Assembly (NCBI GenBank): GCA_016782835.1
Contig: JADHXS010000009.1
Location: 1 to 34,187 of the forward strand
Direction of reading: 5' to 3'
Source: Phycisphaerae bacterium
Lineage (GTDB): Bacteria > Planctomycetota > Phycisphaerae > Sedimentisphaerales > Anaerohalosphaeraceae
DNA length: 34,187 bases
Shown here: in pieces, positions 17,473-26,793 of the stretch
Numbering within the stretch: the first letter of the stretch is position 1
How the letters are laid out: every line of letters begins with the position of its first letter
Notes under the pieces: generated by a model
Seen by the model: the letters and a program-made list of their open reading frames with translations, nothing else
What the model was told of the DNA's origin: nothing
The model's database searches: none
Made by a program: the position numbers and the translations under genes

Positions 17473-18294
17473 ATGAGAGATAAGGGACTAACCTTAATAG
17501 AAATGCTGATTGTCGTCGCAATCATCGCGGTTTTGTCAACGATGGCAATCCCTGTTCTAAAAAAGAGTAAAGAACAGGGCAAAGATGTATTTTGCACCAA
17601 TAATCTACGACAGTTGGCTTTTGCCGTCTCAATTTACTCCCATGAAAATCCGGATTATCCGCAAGGGTTTTGTGGTGACCCGGACTGCCATCCCAGTATT
17701 CCTTACGACAAATATATAAAATTGGGCACAGATACGAATGACTGGCAAAACAGTTGGTGGTGGTTCCATTTTCTAAAAGACGTTATTGAAGATAATTTCT
17801 CGAAAGAAGGACCGCTTTGGTGTCCGTCAAGACATTTTTCTGACGCTGAACTCTCAAGAAATATCTTATGCGGGAACTATGGCATCAATTACTCTATCTG
17901 CAAAATATCAACCACTTCCCCTGTCGATCAATTTTCCGGAAAGCCGCTTCGGTCAGAACAGGTTTGTTCTCCTGCCTCCAAGCTGCTTTTGATGGATTCA
18001 GGTTATGCGCTAATCAGTTGGAAAGCGTTTGCTTTGGACAGTACTATTTATGCCTTTGAAAACCCCAGCCGACAGGATTCCTACTACTTACCGGGGGCAA
18101 CCGTAAATAAGCAACGCTTTGAGAACGGTTCGATCAATAAATTCCAGCAAGAGGATGCCATCAGCGGGCGTCACTCCGGGAAATTTAACGCGGCCTTTGC
18201 AGACGGCCATGTGGACAAAAAAAGCCCTTCTTCGGTGGAACCTGATTGGGATACTGATAGAAATATATCGGGAAGTTCATTCTGGTCCCCATAA
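17473..18294 (+). CDS. Type II secretion pseudopilin-like protein with H-X9-DG motif
   Basis: N-terminal prepilin-like GLTLIEMLIVVAIIAVLSTMAIPVLKKSKEQGK; C-terminal GRHSGKFNAAFADGHV (H-X9-DG). Confidence 0.85.
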   Translation: MRDKGLTLIEMLIVVAIIAVLSTMAIPVLKKSKEQGKDVFCTNNLRQLAFAVSIYSHENPDYPQGFCGDPDCHPSIPYDKYIKLGTDTNDWQNSWWWFHFLKDVIEDNFSKEGPLWCPSRHFSDAELSRNILCGNYGINYSICKISTTSPVDQFSGKPLRSEQVCSPASKLLLMDSGYALISWKAFALDSTIYAFENPSRQDSYYLPGATVNKQRFENGSINKFQQEDAISGRHSGKFNAAFADGHVDKKSPSSVEPDWDTDRNISGSSFWSP

Positions 18295-18318
18295 GTCATT
18301 TCCCGGAACCCATGATTT

Positions 18319-19335
18319 TCAGGTGACTTCGCCTTTTCGTTTGAGGGTCTGGCGGATGATGAAGTCGATGAGAGTATTGTAATCGATGCCGGCGCGCTGG
18401 GCGGCTTCGGCGACTTCCTCGCCCCAGGCCAGATCCGGATTCGGGTTGGCTTCGAGTATTACAATTCTGCCGTCAGGTTTTAGCCGCAGGTCGATGCGTG
18501 CGTAATCCCGCAAATGCAGGACGCGAAAGGCCCGCTTGCAAATTTGGCCGGTGCGTTTGATTGTCTCCGCTTCAAGGTCGGCAAACCCGAAGTTGATACC
18601 CCATTTTTCGCGGTAGTCATCATTCCACTTGACGCGATAGGTTGCCAAATTAGGGCCTTCGTCCTTGTCGAAGTCAAAAACGCATTCACGCGCCGGACAC
18701 ACGTTGAGCCGTTTGTTGCCCAGCACGGTCACATAAAGCTCCCGGCCTTCAATATATTCTTCGGCGATGGCATCCTGATGCCAGCGGTCGTGGATAAATT
18801 CGGCTCGTTCGCGAAGGGCCTCAACATGATTGACCAGTGAGGCGTTGGAAATTCCTTCGGAACCATCGCCGAGAGCCGGTTTAACGACCAGCGGGAATTG
18901 GATGGATTTATTCACATGAATGGTTTTGCCCCACGGCAGCGACAAAAAGTTCGGAACGCGGATTTTGTGAAGTCCCAGCAGTTCTTTACACAGCCGCTTG
19001 TCTCGACAGAGCATCATCCCCATCGGCCCGGAGCCGGTGTAGGGAATTTGAAGCATATCCAGAACGCCCGCAATGTTTTTGTCCCACAACCGTTCGCCGC
19101 AGTACTGCTCGGTCAGGTTGAACACAAGGTCACGCTTGTGTTCTTTGAGTTCGGCAATCATCTCTTCGAGGTTATCAAAGATTCCAATCACTGAAACGTC
19201 ATGATGCAGATGCCGCAGGGCTTCGATGACGTGATATTCGGTGATGGCTTTTTCGGTCGGGTCATGAAATTGCGGATCGTCAGCCGGAATGGTGGAAGCA
19301 TCAACGAGAACCGTGATGTTCAGGCTTTGAGTCAT
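18319..19335 (-). CDS. ATP-grasp ligase, D-alanine--D-alanine ligase-like
   Basis: YTGSGPMGMMLCRDKRLCKELLGLHKIRVPNFL, PLVVKPALGDGSEGIS, AEEYIEGRELYVTVLGN, RIDLRLKPDGRIVILEANPNPDL. Confidence 0.85.
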   Translation of the reverse strand: MTQSLNITVLVDASTIPADDPQFHDPTEKAITEYHVIEALRHLHHDVSVIGIFDNLEEMIAELKEHKRDLVFNLTEQYCGERLWDKNIAGVLDMLQIPYTGSGPMGMMLCRDKRLCKELLGLHKIRVPNFLSLPWGKTIHVNKSIQFPLVVKPALGDGSEGISNASLVNHVEALRERAEFIHDRWHQDAIAEEYIEGRELYVTVLGNKRLNVCPARECVFDFDKDEGPNLATYRVKWNDDYREKWGINFGFADLEAETIKRTGQICKRAFRVLHLRDYARIDLRLKPDGRIVILEANPNPDLAWGEEVAEAAQRAGIDYNTLIDFIIRQTLKRKGEVT

Positions 19336-20357
19336 ATTTTCCCTCGTGTATCAATGCGATGGGTTCCGCTGGCGATGGCGGTTAAAAGCGTGGTAATGCC
19401 GATCAGTCCGTCCAGATTGTCTTTGGTATACAAATCCAGCGCGTCACATCGCTGAATCATCCGATGGATGAGTTGATGGATGTCAAATTTTCGGTGGCCG
19501 GTCCATCGGGCCGCGTGAGTAGTCAACAGTCGGCGGTGCTGGCGCAGCATTTTAGACGCCCTGATAGACGATTCACTGGTTGAACTTGCCGAGAAAACGA
19601 CCTTCAGGCTGTCGTCGTAATACCCCTTGAATTCGGTGCCGAGTTGATTGCGTTTTCGATTGTAGTAGGCCAGCAGGGTAGAGGTCATGCGGGCGGCCGA
19701 CCACGGCGGATTCGGCGAAGCGGTCACAACCGGCACCTGTTGGGCAATGCGGTTCATCAGATGGTTGATGTATTCCAGCTTTTGCAGGGCGGGCCATTTT
19801 TGGTATTTTTCACGCCAGTTGCTGTCAGGGTTCAGCCAAACGGCAAATGTTTCAGCAAAGTCTTCATCCGGGTGGCATTGAGCGTAATAATCGTCCAGAT
19901 GGACGACGAACCGCCGGGAATAGGGGCGGTACTGATAGATGTCCGAATAGTGTAAGGAAAAGCGGCCGAACAATTCACGCCAGCGGGTGCGGGCATAAAG
20001 CCTGTAGGCGTAGTTAATGGCATGGCCGCATTCGTGGCGCAGCAGTTTGATGCAGTCCTTTTCATGGGCGCCTTCGGCCTCGTACATCATCTTAACTTCC
20101 AGTGCCTTCAGCCGCGGATGCGCCAGGCAGAAGGGAATGCCGATGATCGGCTCCTTATCCGGACACAGCCATTCATCCGCCAAATAGCAGGGCGGCCGAA
20201 ACCCGATGCCTTTATCGGCTAATTCCTCATACAGCCGCTGGACCATCGGCTCCAGCGGCGAATCGGTGATATGCAGGTTGAGGTCTTTAACCCGAATCTC
20301 GAGCAGTTCATCATCGCTGAGGTCTTCCCAGTCCAGGATGTATTTTTTTCCGGCCAC
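19332..20357 (-). CDS. Putative zinc-binding metallopeptidase (Peptidase_Mx-like)
   Basis: KLLRHECGHAINYAYRLY (HExxH) and downstream DEDFAETFAVWLNP; overlaps the ATP-grasp gene by 4 nt. Confidence 0.8.
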   Translation of the reverse strand: MAGKKYILDWEDLSDDELLEIRVKDLNLHITDSPLEPMVQRLYEELADKGIGFRPPCYLADEWLCPDKEPIIGIPFCLAHPRLKALEVKMMYEAEGAHEKDCIKLLRHECGHAINYAYRLYARTRWRELFGRFSLHYSDIYQYRPYSRRFVVHLDDYYAQCHPDEDFAETFAVWLNPDSNWREKYQKWPALQKLEYINHLMNRIAQQVPVVTASPNPPWSAARMTSTLLAYYNRKRNQLGTEFKGYYDDSLKVVFSASSTSESSIRASKMLRQHRRLLTTHAARWTGHRKFDIHQLIHRMIQRCDALDLYTKDNLDGLIGITTLLTAIASGTHRIDTRGKI

Positions 20358-20415
20358 ACACTTAATATCCTCAAAACATGCTTAAAAATCAAGAAAAAAC
20401 CTCGAAAAGTATTTC

Positions 20416-20444
20416 TTGACGATCTTGCGGGCGGCGGATATATT
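20416..20444 (+). promoter_or_regulatory. Sigma70-like promoter
   Basis: TTGACG (20416-20421), 17-nt spacer, TATATT (20439-20444). Confidence 0.6.
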
Positions 20445-20450
20445 CCGTTA

Positions 20451-20642
20451 CATAGTATGAGAGAATTTCAAACTTCCAATTTGTTCAAAGCATCCGTCGG
20501 CATCGCCGCCGCGAAGAATCCCTGTAACATCATCGGCATGATTAACGTCATTACAGGAGACGATAGGCTGCCCTGAGAGAAGTGGAAAAAATCAATTTTC
20601 TTAAGGCCTTCCAGGGCAGTCAGTTCTGGAAGGCCTTTTTTT
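20451..20642 (+). ncRNA. Candidate small RNA or near-leaderless small mRNA
   Basis: Bounded by the promoter at 20416-20444 and the terminator at 20603-20642. Internal hairpin CCTGTAA...TTACAGG with inner ATCAT-CGGC-ATGAT. Also contains ATG at 20457 opening a 39-codon ORF. Confidence 0.45.
20603..20642 (+). terminator. Strong Rho-independent terminator
   Basis: AAGGCCTTCCAG / CTGGAAGGCCTT, a 12-bp perfect stem, followed by a T-tract. Confidence 0.9.
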
Positions 20643-20656
20643 AATGGATAATGGAT

Positions 20657-20766
20657 GTGCTGCAGAAAAGGTAATCCCGAAGGGATGACAGTATAGTAGC
20701 CGGGGGTGTAAACCCCCGGAAAATAAGGACGCCCCGCCTCCCGCGAGCCCCGAAGGGGCGACAGAA
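20657..20766 (+). repeat. Dispersed palindromic repeat element, copy 3
   Basis: GTGCTGCAGAAAAGGTAATCCCGAAGGGATGACAGTATAGTAGCCGGGGGTGTAAACCCCCGGAAAA...AGCCCCGAAGGGGCGACAG. Confidence 0.85.
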
Positions 20767-20767
20767 A

Positions 20768-20968
20768 GTGAAAAATATTGTGAAAGGCAGAAAAGTGGCA
20801 GTGATTGAACCGAAAACAGTGATACTGAGAAACGGCCGGCCAGCCTGCATTCGAACGCGAACACTTGACGATGCTGAAAAAGTGCTGACATGTATCGATT
20901 TGTTAAAGAGGCTCAGGCTTGACAGGAAGGCCCGCGGCAAATACTATAAACCTTTTGTAATTCAATAA
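20768..20968 (+). CDS. Small basic hypothetical ORF between the repeat and ileS
   Basis: GTG-start 66-codon ORF ending 11 nt before ileS; charged/basic composition; no family recognised. Confidence 0.35.
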   Translation: MKNIVKGRKVAVIEPKTVILRNGRPACIRTRTLDDAEKVLTCIDLLKRLRLDRKARGKYYKPFVIQ

Positions 20969-20979
20969 AAGGACACAAA

Positions 20980-23844
20980 ATGTCGGATAAAGACAAGAAA
21001 AAAGGATACCGGGACACACTGAATCTGCCGCAGACCGCGTTTGCGATGAAGGCGAACCTGACCCAGCGCGAACCGCAGATGCGTAAGGCGTGGGAAAAGG
21101 ACGACATATACAGCAAAATTATGACCGCCCGTGAGAATGCGCCGCTGTACATGCTGCACGACGGCCCGCCGTATGCCAACGGCGATATTCACATGGGCCA
21201 CGTCATTAACAAGGTGCTCAAGGATTTTGTCGTTAAGTACAAGACGATGACGGGTTTTAAGGCTCCCTACATTCCCGGCTGGGACTGTCACGGTCTGCCG
21301 ATTGAAGTCAAGGTGATGGCCGAACTCGGCGAAAAAGCCAAGCAGATGAGCAAGCCCGAAATTCGCAAAGAGTGCCAGAAATACGCCTCCAAGTATGTCA
21401 AACTGCAAACCAAACAGTTTAAGGCATTGGGCGTCTTCGGCGATTTTGAAAATCCATATCTAACCCTCAAGCCGCAGTATGAGCAGGGGATTTTGGAAAT
21501 CTTTGCCGAATTGGTCGGCAACGGGCTGGTGTATAAACAACTCAAGCCGATTCATTGGTCGGTCGGCTGTGAAACAGCATTGGCGGATGCAGAACTGGAA
21601 TACAAAGACATCACGTCGTCGAGTGTGTATGTCAATTTTGTGATGGATGAGCCTTCCTCGCAAAAAGTACGCGATATGGGCCTTGCGCCAGCGGGGAGTA
21701 AAGTCTGTTTTATGATATGGACGACAACGCCGTGGACATTGGCAGCAAATCTGGCCGTGGCGCTGCATCCGAGACTGGACTATGTCGGCCTGACCTATGA
21801 CAAAGACGGCACCAAGTTTACTTCGATCATTTGCTCGGAGCGACTGGAAGCAGTTATTAAAGCCGCGGGTCTGCAAGAAGGGCAATATACTGTCAGCAAA
21901 CCGGTCAAAGGTGTCAGGTTTGAAAAGCTTCGCTACATCCATCCGTATGTTGAAAAAAATCCAACCGAGCAGGATGCGTATTTTGCAATTACCGCCGAAT
22001 ACGTTACGACTGAAGACGGCACAGGAATCGTGCATATCGCCCCCGGACACGGTACCGAGGACTATATGGAAGGAATGCGAAACGGGCTGGCGGTTTATTC
22101 ACCGGTGATGGACAACGGCTGTTACGATGACACCGTGCCCGAATGGCTTCAAGGCAAAAACGTGCTGAAAGTGGATAAGGAAATCAACGCCCATCTGGAC
22201 GGCATCGGGCTGCTGGTGCATGAAGATAAAATAATGCACAGTTATCCGCACTGCTGGCGAAGCAAAACGCCGGTGATTTTCCGTGCTACCGAGCAGTGGT
22301 TTATTAATGTTGACAAGGATTATAGTCCGCCAACTTCCGGGTGGCATGAAGGCAAAACTTTACGAAAAGTAGCTCTTGGAGCAATCAAAGATGTTCAATG
22401 GATTCCCGGCTGGGGACAAAAACGTATCCAGGGAATGCTCGAATCGCGCCCGGACTGGTGCATCAGCCGCCAGCGTTCATGGGGACTGCCCATCCCGGCA
22501 TTTATAAACAGCAACGGCGATGTGTTGTTGACAAAGGAGTCGGTTACGGCGGTGGCCAACCATATTGGCCAAAAAGGGTCCAATAGCTGGTTCACCGATT
22601 CGCCGCAGGAAATCCTCGGCGAGGATTTCCAACTGCCGGAAAGATTTAGCTGGGACGACCTGCAAAAGGAAGAAAATATTTTTGATGTGTGGTTTGAGTC
22701 CGGCTGCAGTTGGCACAGCGTGATTGAAATGGCTGGCTATGATGTACCGGTGGACCTGTATCTGGAGGGTTCCGACCAGCATCGCGGCTGGTTCCAGTTA
22801 TCATTGTTGCCGGCGCTGGGCGCTATGGGCAAACCACCGTTTAAAACCGTTCTGACGCATGGATTTACCGTGGACGATAAGGGAATGAAGCAATCCAAGT
22901 CGGCGGGCAACTATGTCAGCGCCTTGGAAGAGGTCGAAAAATACGGCGCCGATATTCTGCGGCTGTGGGTGTCCAGTGTCAACTATCAGGAGGATATGCG
23001 CTGCAGCGATGAACTCATCGGGCGCTTGCAGGATGCCTATCGCAAGATTCGCAATACCCTGCGGTATCTGATGAGCAATATCAATGATTTTGTGCCGGCT
23101 GATATGAGTGTTGATTACAAGGATATGCGGTTGATTGACCAGTGGGCAATGGAAAAACTGCAAGGCCTGATTGCCAAAGTCCACGATGCGTATGAAAATT
23201 TCCTGTTTCATCGCGTCTTCGGCCTGATTTACAATTTCTGCACGGTCGAGATGAGCAGTATTTATATGGATGTGTTGAAAGACCGTATGTATTGTGATGC
23301 AACGAGCAGTCAAAGCCGCCGCAGCGGCCAGACCGTGATGTACAACATCCTTGATGCATTGGTACGGATGCTGACGCCGGTACTGGCGCATACCGCCGAA
23401 GAAGCCTGGGCCGCAATGGCGTATAAAAGAGAACATGTTGACAGTGTGCATCTGGCCTCTATGCCGGTAGCGGACAAAACCATTGATGTCACCGCGAATG
23501 AGAACAAATGGGACAAAGTGATGACCCTTCGTGATGAAGTCTTAAAGGTGCTGGAAGGTCTGCGAGCCGAACAGGTCATTCGCAGTAATCAGGAAGCATC
23601 CGTGCAGATTGAAATTGATGATGATGAACTGCTGGCGATTGTCAATGAGATGGGGGTTGAGACCTTTGCGTCAATTTGTATTGTTAGCGAGGTCAGTATT
23701 CAAAATGGCGATCAGTTGAAAGTCACTGCGCAGAAATGCGCCCACACAAAATGCGAGCGGTGCTGGAATTATTGGCCCAGTGTCGGCCAAAATCCGGACA
23801 AACCCGACCTGTGCAGCCGTTGCAGAAAAGTCGTGACGGATTAA
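20980..23844 (+). CDS. ileS: Isoleucyl-tRNA synthetase
   Basis: MLHDGPPYANGDIHMGHVINKVLKD (HIGH-type), GWDCHGLPIEVKV, DVWFESGCSWHSV, YLEGSDQHRGWFQLS, GMKQSKSAGNYV, C-terminal zinc site CERCWNYW...CSRCRKVV. Confidence 0.97.
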   Translation: MSDKDKKKGYRDTLNLPQTAFAMKANLTQREPQMRKAWEKDDIYSKIMTARENAPLYMLHDGPPYANGDIHMGHVINKVLKDFVVKYKTMTGFKAPYIPGWDCHGLPIEVKVMAELGEKAKQMSKPEIRKECQKYASKYVKLQTKQFKALGVFGDFENPYLTLKPQYEQGILEIFAELVGNGLVYKQLKPIHWSVGCETALADAELEYKDITSSSVYVNFVMDEPSSQKVRDMGLAPAGSKVCFMIWTTTPWTLAANLAVALHPRLDYVGLTYDKDGTKFTSIICSERLEAVIKAAGLQEGQYTVSKPVKGVRFEKLRYIHPYVEKNPTEQDAYFAITAEYVTTEDGTGIVHIAPGHGTEDYMEGMRNGLAVYSPVMDNGCYDDTVPEWLQGKNVLKVDKEINAHLDGIGLLVHEDKIMHSYPHCWRSKTPVIFRATEQWFINVDKDYSPPTSGWHEGKTLRKVALGAIKDVQWIPGWGQKRIQGMLESRPDWCISRQRSWGLPIPAFINSNGDVLLTKESVTAVANHIGQKGSNSWFTDSPQEILGEDFQLPERFSWDDLQKEENIFDVWFESGCSWHSVIEMAGYDVPVDLYLEGSDQHRGWFQLSLLPALGAMGKPPFKTVLTHGFTVDDKGMKQSKSAGNYVSALEEVEKYGADILRLWVSSVNYQEDMRCSDELIGRLQDAYRKIRNTLRYLMSNINDFVPADMSVDYKDMRLIDQWAMEKLQGLIAKVHDAYENFLFHRVFGLIYNFCTVEMSSIYMDVLKDRMYCDATSSQSRRSGQTVMYNILDALVRMLTPVLAHTAEEAWAAMAYKREHVDSVHLASMPVADKTIDVTANENKWDKVMTLRDEVLKVLEGLRAEQVIRSNQEASVQIEIDDDELLAIVNEMGVETFASICIVSEVSIQNGDQLKVTAQKCAHTKCERCWNYWPSVGQNPDKPDLCSRCRKVVTD

Positions 23845-24026
23845 GATATAACCGCGATTGATGGTCCGTTTATATAAAAGGAATGCCTGAAACTGCGAAT
23901 TTCTTTTTTTTATAAATTATCTGCAACATTTCTTAATTTCGGGCGTCTATAAAAACAGGCTTGACGGGACTGTGGCCCGGTTTTAGACTTGTAGGAAATA
24001 ACCGTTAATCACGAAAGGAGATAAAT

Positions 24027-24320
24027 ATGAACACGACGTACCACCCGGATGCGGCGCCAACAGTTTTTAGTTTTTGTTTTATTGGCGTGATTGTTTTGAT
24101 AGCACTGGCGGTCAATATTATTTATGTCATCGCGTTTTGTAAAATTTTCGGAAAAGCCGGTTATCATTGGGCGCTGGGATTATTGATGCTGGTCCCGATT
24201 GCCAACTTCATTATGCCGCTGGTTTTGGGCTTTGGCCAGTGGCCCATTTACCGGGAACTGGAAGCGTATCGACAGGGCCGCTCGGCACCGTCGCAACCGG
24301 GTGCGCCTCCGCAGGGCTGA
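24027..24320 (+). CDS. Small multi-TM hypothetical membrane protein
   Basis: GAAAGGAGATAAAT RBS; two to three hydrophobic segments; KIFGKAGYHWALGLLMLVPIANFI as in DUF5684-like small proteins. Confidence 0.7.
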   Translation: MNTTYHPDAAPTVFSFCFIGVIVLIALAVNIIYVIAFCKIFGKAGYHWALGLLMLVPIANFIMPLVLGFGQWPIYRELEAYRQGRSAPSQPGAPPQG

Positions 24321-24343
24321 TCCTTAAAAGCTTTTAATGGTAT

Positions 24344-24385
24344 CGAAAAAAAAACCGCCGAATCGTTAAAGACCCGGCGGCTTTT
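24344..24385. terminator. Terminator hairpin between convergent genes
   Basis: AAAAAAAAACCGCCG...CGGCGGCTTTT; T-rich on both strands. Confidence 0.65.
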
Positions 24386-24403
24386 GTTGTGTCTGGTTAA
24401 ACG

Positions 24404-25642
24404 TTATTCTTCGGCGGGTTGCGCGGCCGATTCTGTCGCAGTGTCCTGGCTGGCCTGCTGGGCCTGCTGTTGGGCCATTTGAGCCTGAATCTGCTGCATC
24501 ATTTGCTGCTGCATCTGCTGTTGCTGCTGAGCTTTTTGGCGCATGGCCTGTTCGGCTTCGGAATATTCGATGGTTGCATTTTCCCGCATTTGTTTTTGAA
24601 GCAGATATGATGTGATTTTTTCCTGGGCTTCTTCAAAAGGTGTCGTCCCGGCTTCCTGCTTGTCTGTGACCTTGATAATATGGTATCCGAAGCTGGATTC
24701 AACGATTCCGCTTGTTTGTCCGACTTCCAGTTCAAAAGCTGCTTTTTCAAATGCCGGATCCATCAGGCCTTTTCCGAAGAACCCTAAATCCCCGCCTTTT
24801 TCGCTTGAGGGACAGGTGGAATATGCTTTAGCCAAATCTTCAAAATTCTCACCGGCTTTCAATTTGGCCTCGACGTCTTTGATTTTTTCGAGATACTCAG
24901 GTTTTTCTTCCGGCGTGACACCGCGTTTTCCGAGAAGAATATGGCTGGCCTGGACCTGCTCGGGAACTTGGAAATAAGACGGGTTTTCGTCATAGAACTT
25001 TTTCGCCTCGGCCTGCATTTGCGGGTCTTTTTGGCAGGCTTCCGCAAGGGCCATCATTTCAACCTGGGGACGAACCTGCGATTTCAGGTCGTCGAAAGTC
25101 ATGCCGTATTGGGCGATTTCTGCTTTCACCTGATCCAAAGATTGACCGTTAGTCTCGGCAATCTTTACGATTTCTTCCATAACCTTTTCATCGGATATGG
25201 TGATGCTTCGTTTATTAAGTTCCTGTTCCAGAACCATTTTTTGAACCAGCATGTCTTCAACACTCATTCGTACTTGCTGCTTCTGGGCTTCGGGCATTTC
25301 CTGTCCGGCGGGCATCCGTTGTTTCATGACTTCCACGCGTTTATTGACTTCTTCCAAAATGACCGCGTTGGTAATCGGTGTCCCATTGACCGTGACAACG
25401 ACGGCGTCCGGTGCCATGGGTATCGGTGCGGGTTCTTCCGGCTGTACCGAAACTGGTTCTGCACCGGTCGGCTGTACAGGGACCAGTTCGGCAACGGGAA
25501 CGGCCGAGTCTGCTTCCTGTTGTGGGATGGCCTGCTCAGCCGCCGGGGCAGCGGACTGATCCTCAACCTGTGTTTCGTCGTCGCAACCGCTGAATGCGAC
25601 CGTCATGATACAGATGCAAATAAGCCCCAATAAAATTCTCAT
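24404..25642 (-). CDS. Parvulin-type (SurA/PpiC) peptidylprolyl isomerase lipoprotein
   Basis: Lipobox VAFSGC; SurA-N-like NKRVEVMKQRM...; PpiC domain VQASHILLGKRG..., LAKAYSTCPSSEKGGDLGFFGKGLMDPAFEKAAF...GIVESSFGYHIIKV; Gln-rich C-terminus. Confidence 0.92.
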   Translation of the reverse strand: MRILLGLICICIMTVAFSGCDDETQVEDQSAAPAAEQAIPQQEADSAVPVAELVPVQPTGAEPVSVQPEEPAPIPMAPDAVVVTVNGTPITNAVILEEVNKRVEVMKQRMPAGQEMPEAQKQQVRMSVEDMLVQKMVLEQELNKRSITISDEKVMEEIVKIAETNGQSLDQVKAEIAQYGMTFDDLKSQVRPQVEMMALAEACQKDPQMQAEAKKFYDENPSYFQVPEQVQASHILLGKRGVTPEEKPEYLEKIKDVEAKLKAGENFEDLAKAYSTCPSSEKGGDLGFFGKGLMDPAFEKAAFELEVGQTSGIVESSFGYHIIKVTDKQEAGTTPFEEAQEKITSYLLQKQMRENATIEYSEAEQAMRQKAQQQQQMQQQMMQQIQAQMAQQQAQQASQDTATESAAQPAEE

Positions 25643-25870
25643 TTTGTTTCCTTTCTGCTAAGGTCAGTTTTAAAAATTCGCCATAAAACAACAGGCCATT
25701 CTTCAATGGCCCATTATTTTTCTTTTTCAATCATTTTGAGGAAACGCATTCTAAAGGTTTTGCCGGCACAATGCAAAGAATTAAAAAATATCTCTCGTAA
25801 AAACACAAAAAAACCCCCGGAATCACCTGAATACGTCAGTGTCCCCGGAAAGCCCCCCGATTGGGCGTGA

Positions 25871-26776
25871 TTAACTCTTGTTTTCAGAGTGAACAACAAG
25901 ATTCATTGGCGGGGCGCTGCCGTCTTTGTTCTGCCCCAAATACAGCGTTGTGTGCGGGAACGGAATTTCGATGTTCAATTCGTCGAATTTTTTCTTCAGA
26001 CGGCGGTTAAACTCACGCGCCACAGCCCATTGGCGAATCGGTTTGGTCTTGGTGCGCGTTTTAATGATGATAGCCGAGTCGGCGAACTGATCCAGCCCCA
26101 GAATCTCCATAGGTTCCAGAATATCATACTTAAAGCCTATATCGTTCCGCAGGCCTTCGTCAACCTGCTTAATCACCTTGATAACCTCATCCACATCTTC
26201 GCGATAGGCCACACCGATATCGAAGACATATCGGGAATATTCTTTCGTCATATTGGTCACAACACTGATTTCACCGTTTCGGACAAAATGGACATTCCCT
26301 GCCAGGTCACGCAAGGTAATCATCCGCAGGTTAACATTTTCCACGAGCCCGCCTTTGTCGGCAATTTGGACCACATCACCGACACGAATCTGGTCATCCA
26401 GTAAAATGAAAAAACCGTTGATAATATCCTTTACCAATTGCTGGGCGCCAAAACCGACGGCGATGCCCACAACCCCCGCCGCGGCCAGGATCGGCCCGAT
26501 TTCAACGCCGATTTCGTTAAGAATCATCAGCACCGCAACAACGACGATTGTCATGTTCATGATATTGCGAGTAACAGATTTCAGTGTGTCTGAACGTTTT
26601 TTTATTTCGGCATCATCTTTATGGTTTCTAAACAACTTGTGAAAAAGACGGTCCATTAGTATTTGACAGCCTTTAATGGCGACTAAGGTCAAAATTAAAA
26701 TGAGAAAAATTTTAAGCCCGCTGGAAATCAGCCATTCGCCGGCTTTTTGTAAAATCGGCTGGAAATCAAAATTCAT
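25871..26776 (-). CDS. MscS-type small-conductance mechanosensitive channel
   Basis: GPILAAAGVVGIAVGFGAQQLVKDIINGFFILLDDQIRVGDVVQI; MscS TM3/beta-domain signature. Confidence 0.93.
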   Translation of the reverse strand: MNFDFQPILQKAGEWLISSGLKIFLILILTLVAIKGCQILMDRLFHKLFRNHKDDAEIKKRSDTLKSVTRNIMNMTIVVVAVLMILNEIGVEIGPILAAAGVVGIAVGFGAQQLVKDIINGFFILLDDQIRVGDVVQIADKGGLVENVNLRMITLRDLAGNVHFVRNGEISVVTNMTKEYSRYVFDIGVAYREDVDEVIKVIKQVDEGLRNDIGFKYDILEPMEILGLDQFADSAIIIKTRTKTKPIRQWAVAREFNRRLKKKFDELNIEIPFPHTTLYLGQNKDGSAPPMNLVVHSENKS

Positions 26777-26793
26777 TTTTTATTCCTCTCTGA

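Noticed and set aside
22801-23451. 216-aa minus-strand ORF inside ileS (and others such as 21460..22050)
   Set aside because: Antisense to strongly conserved IleS coding sequence; composition is typical of shadow ORFs.
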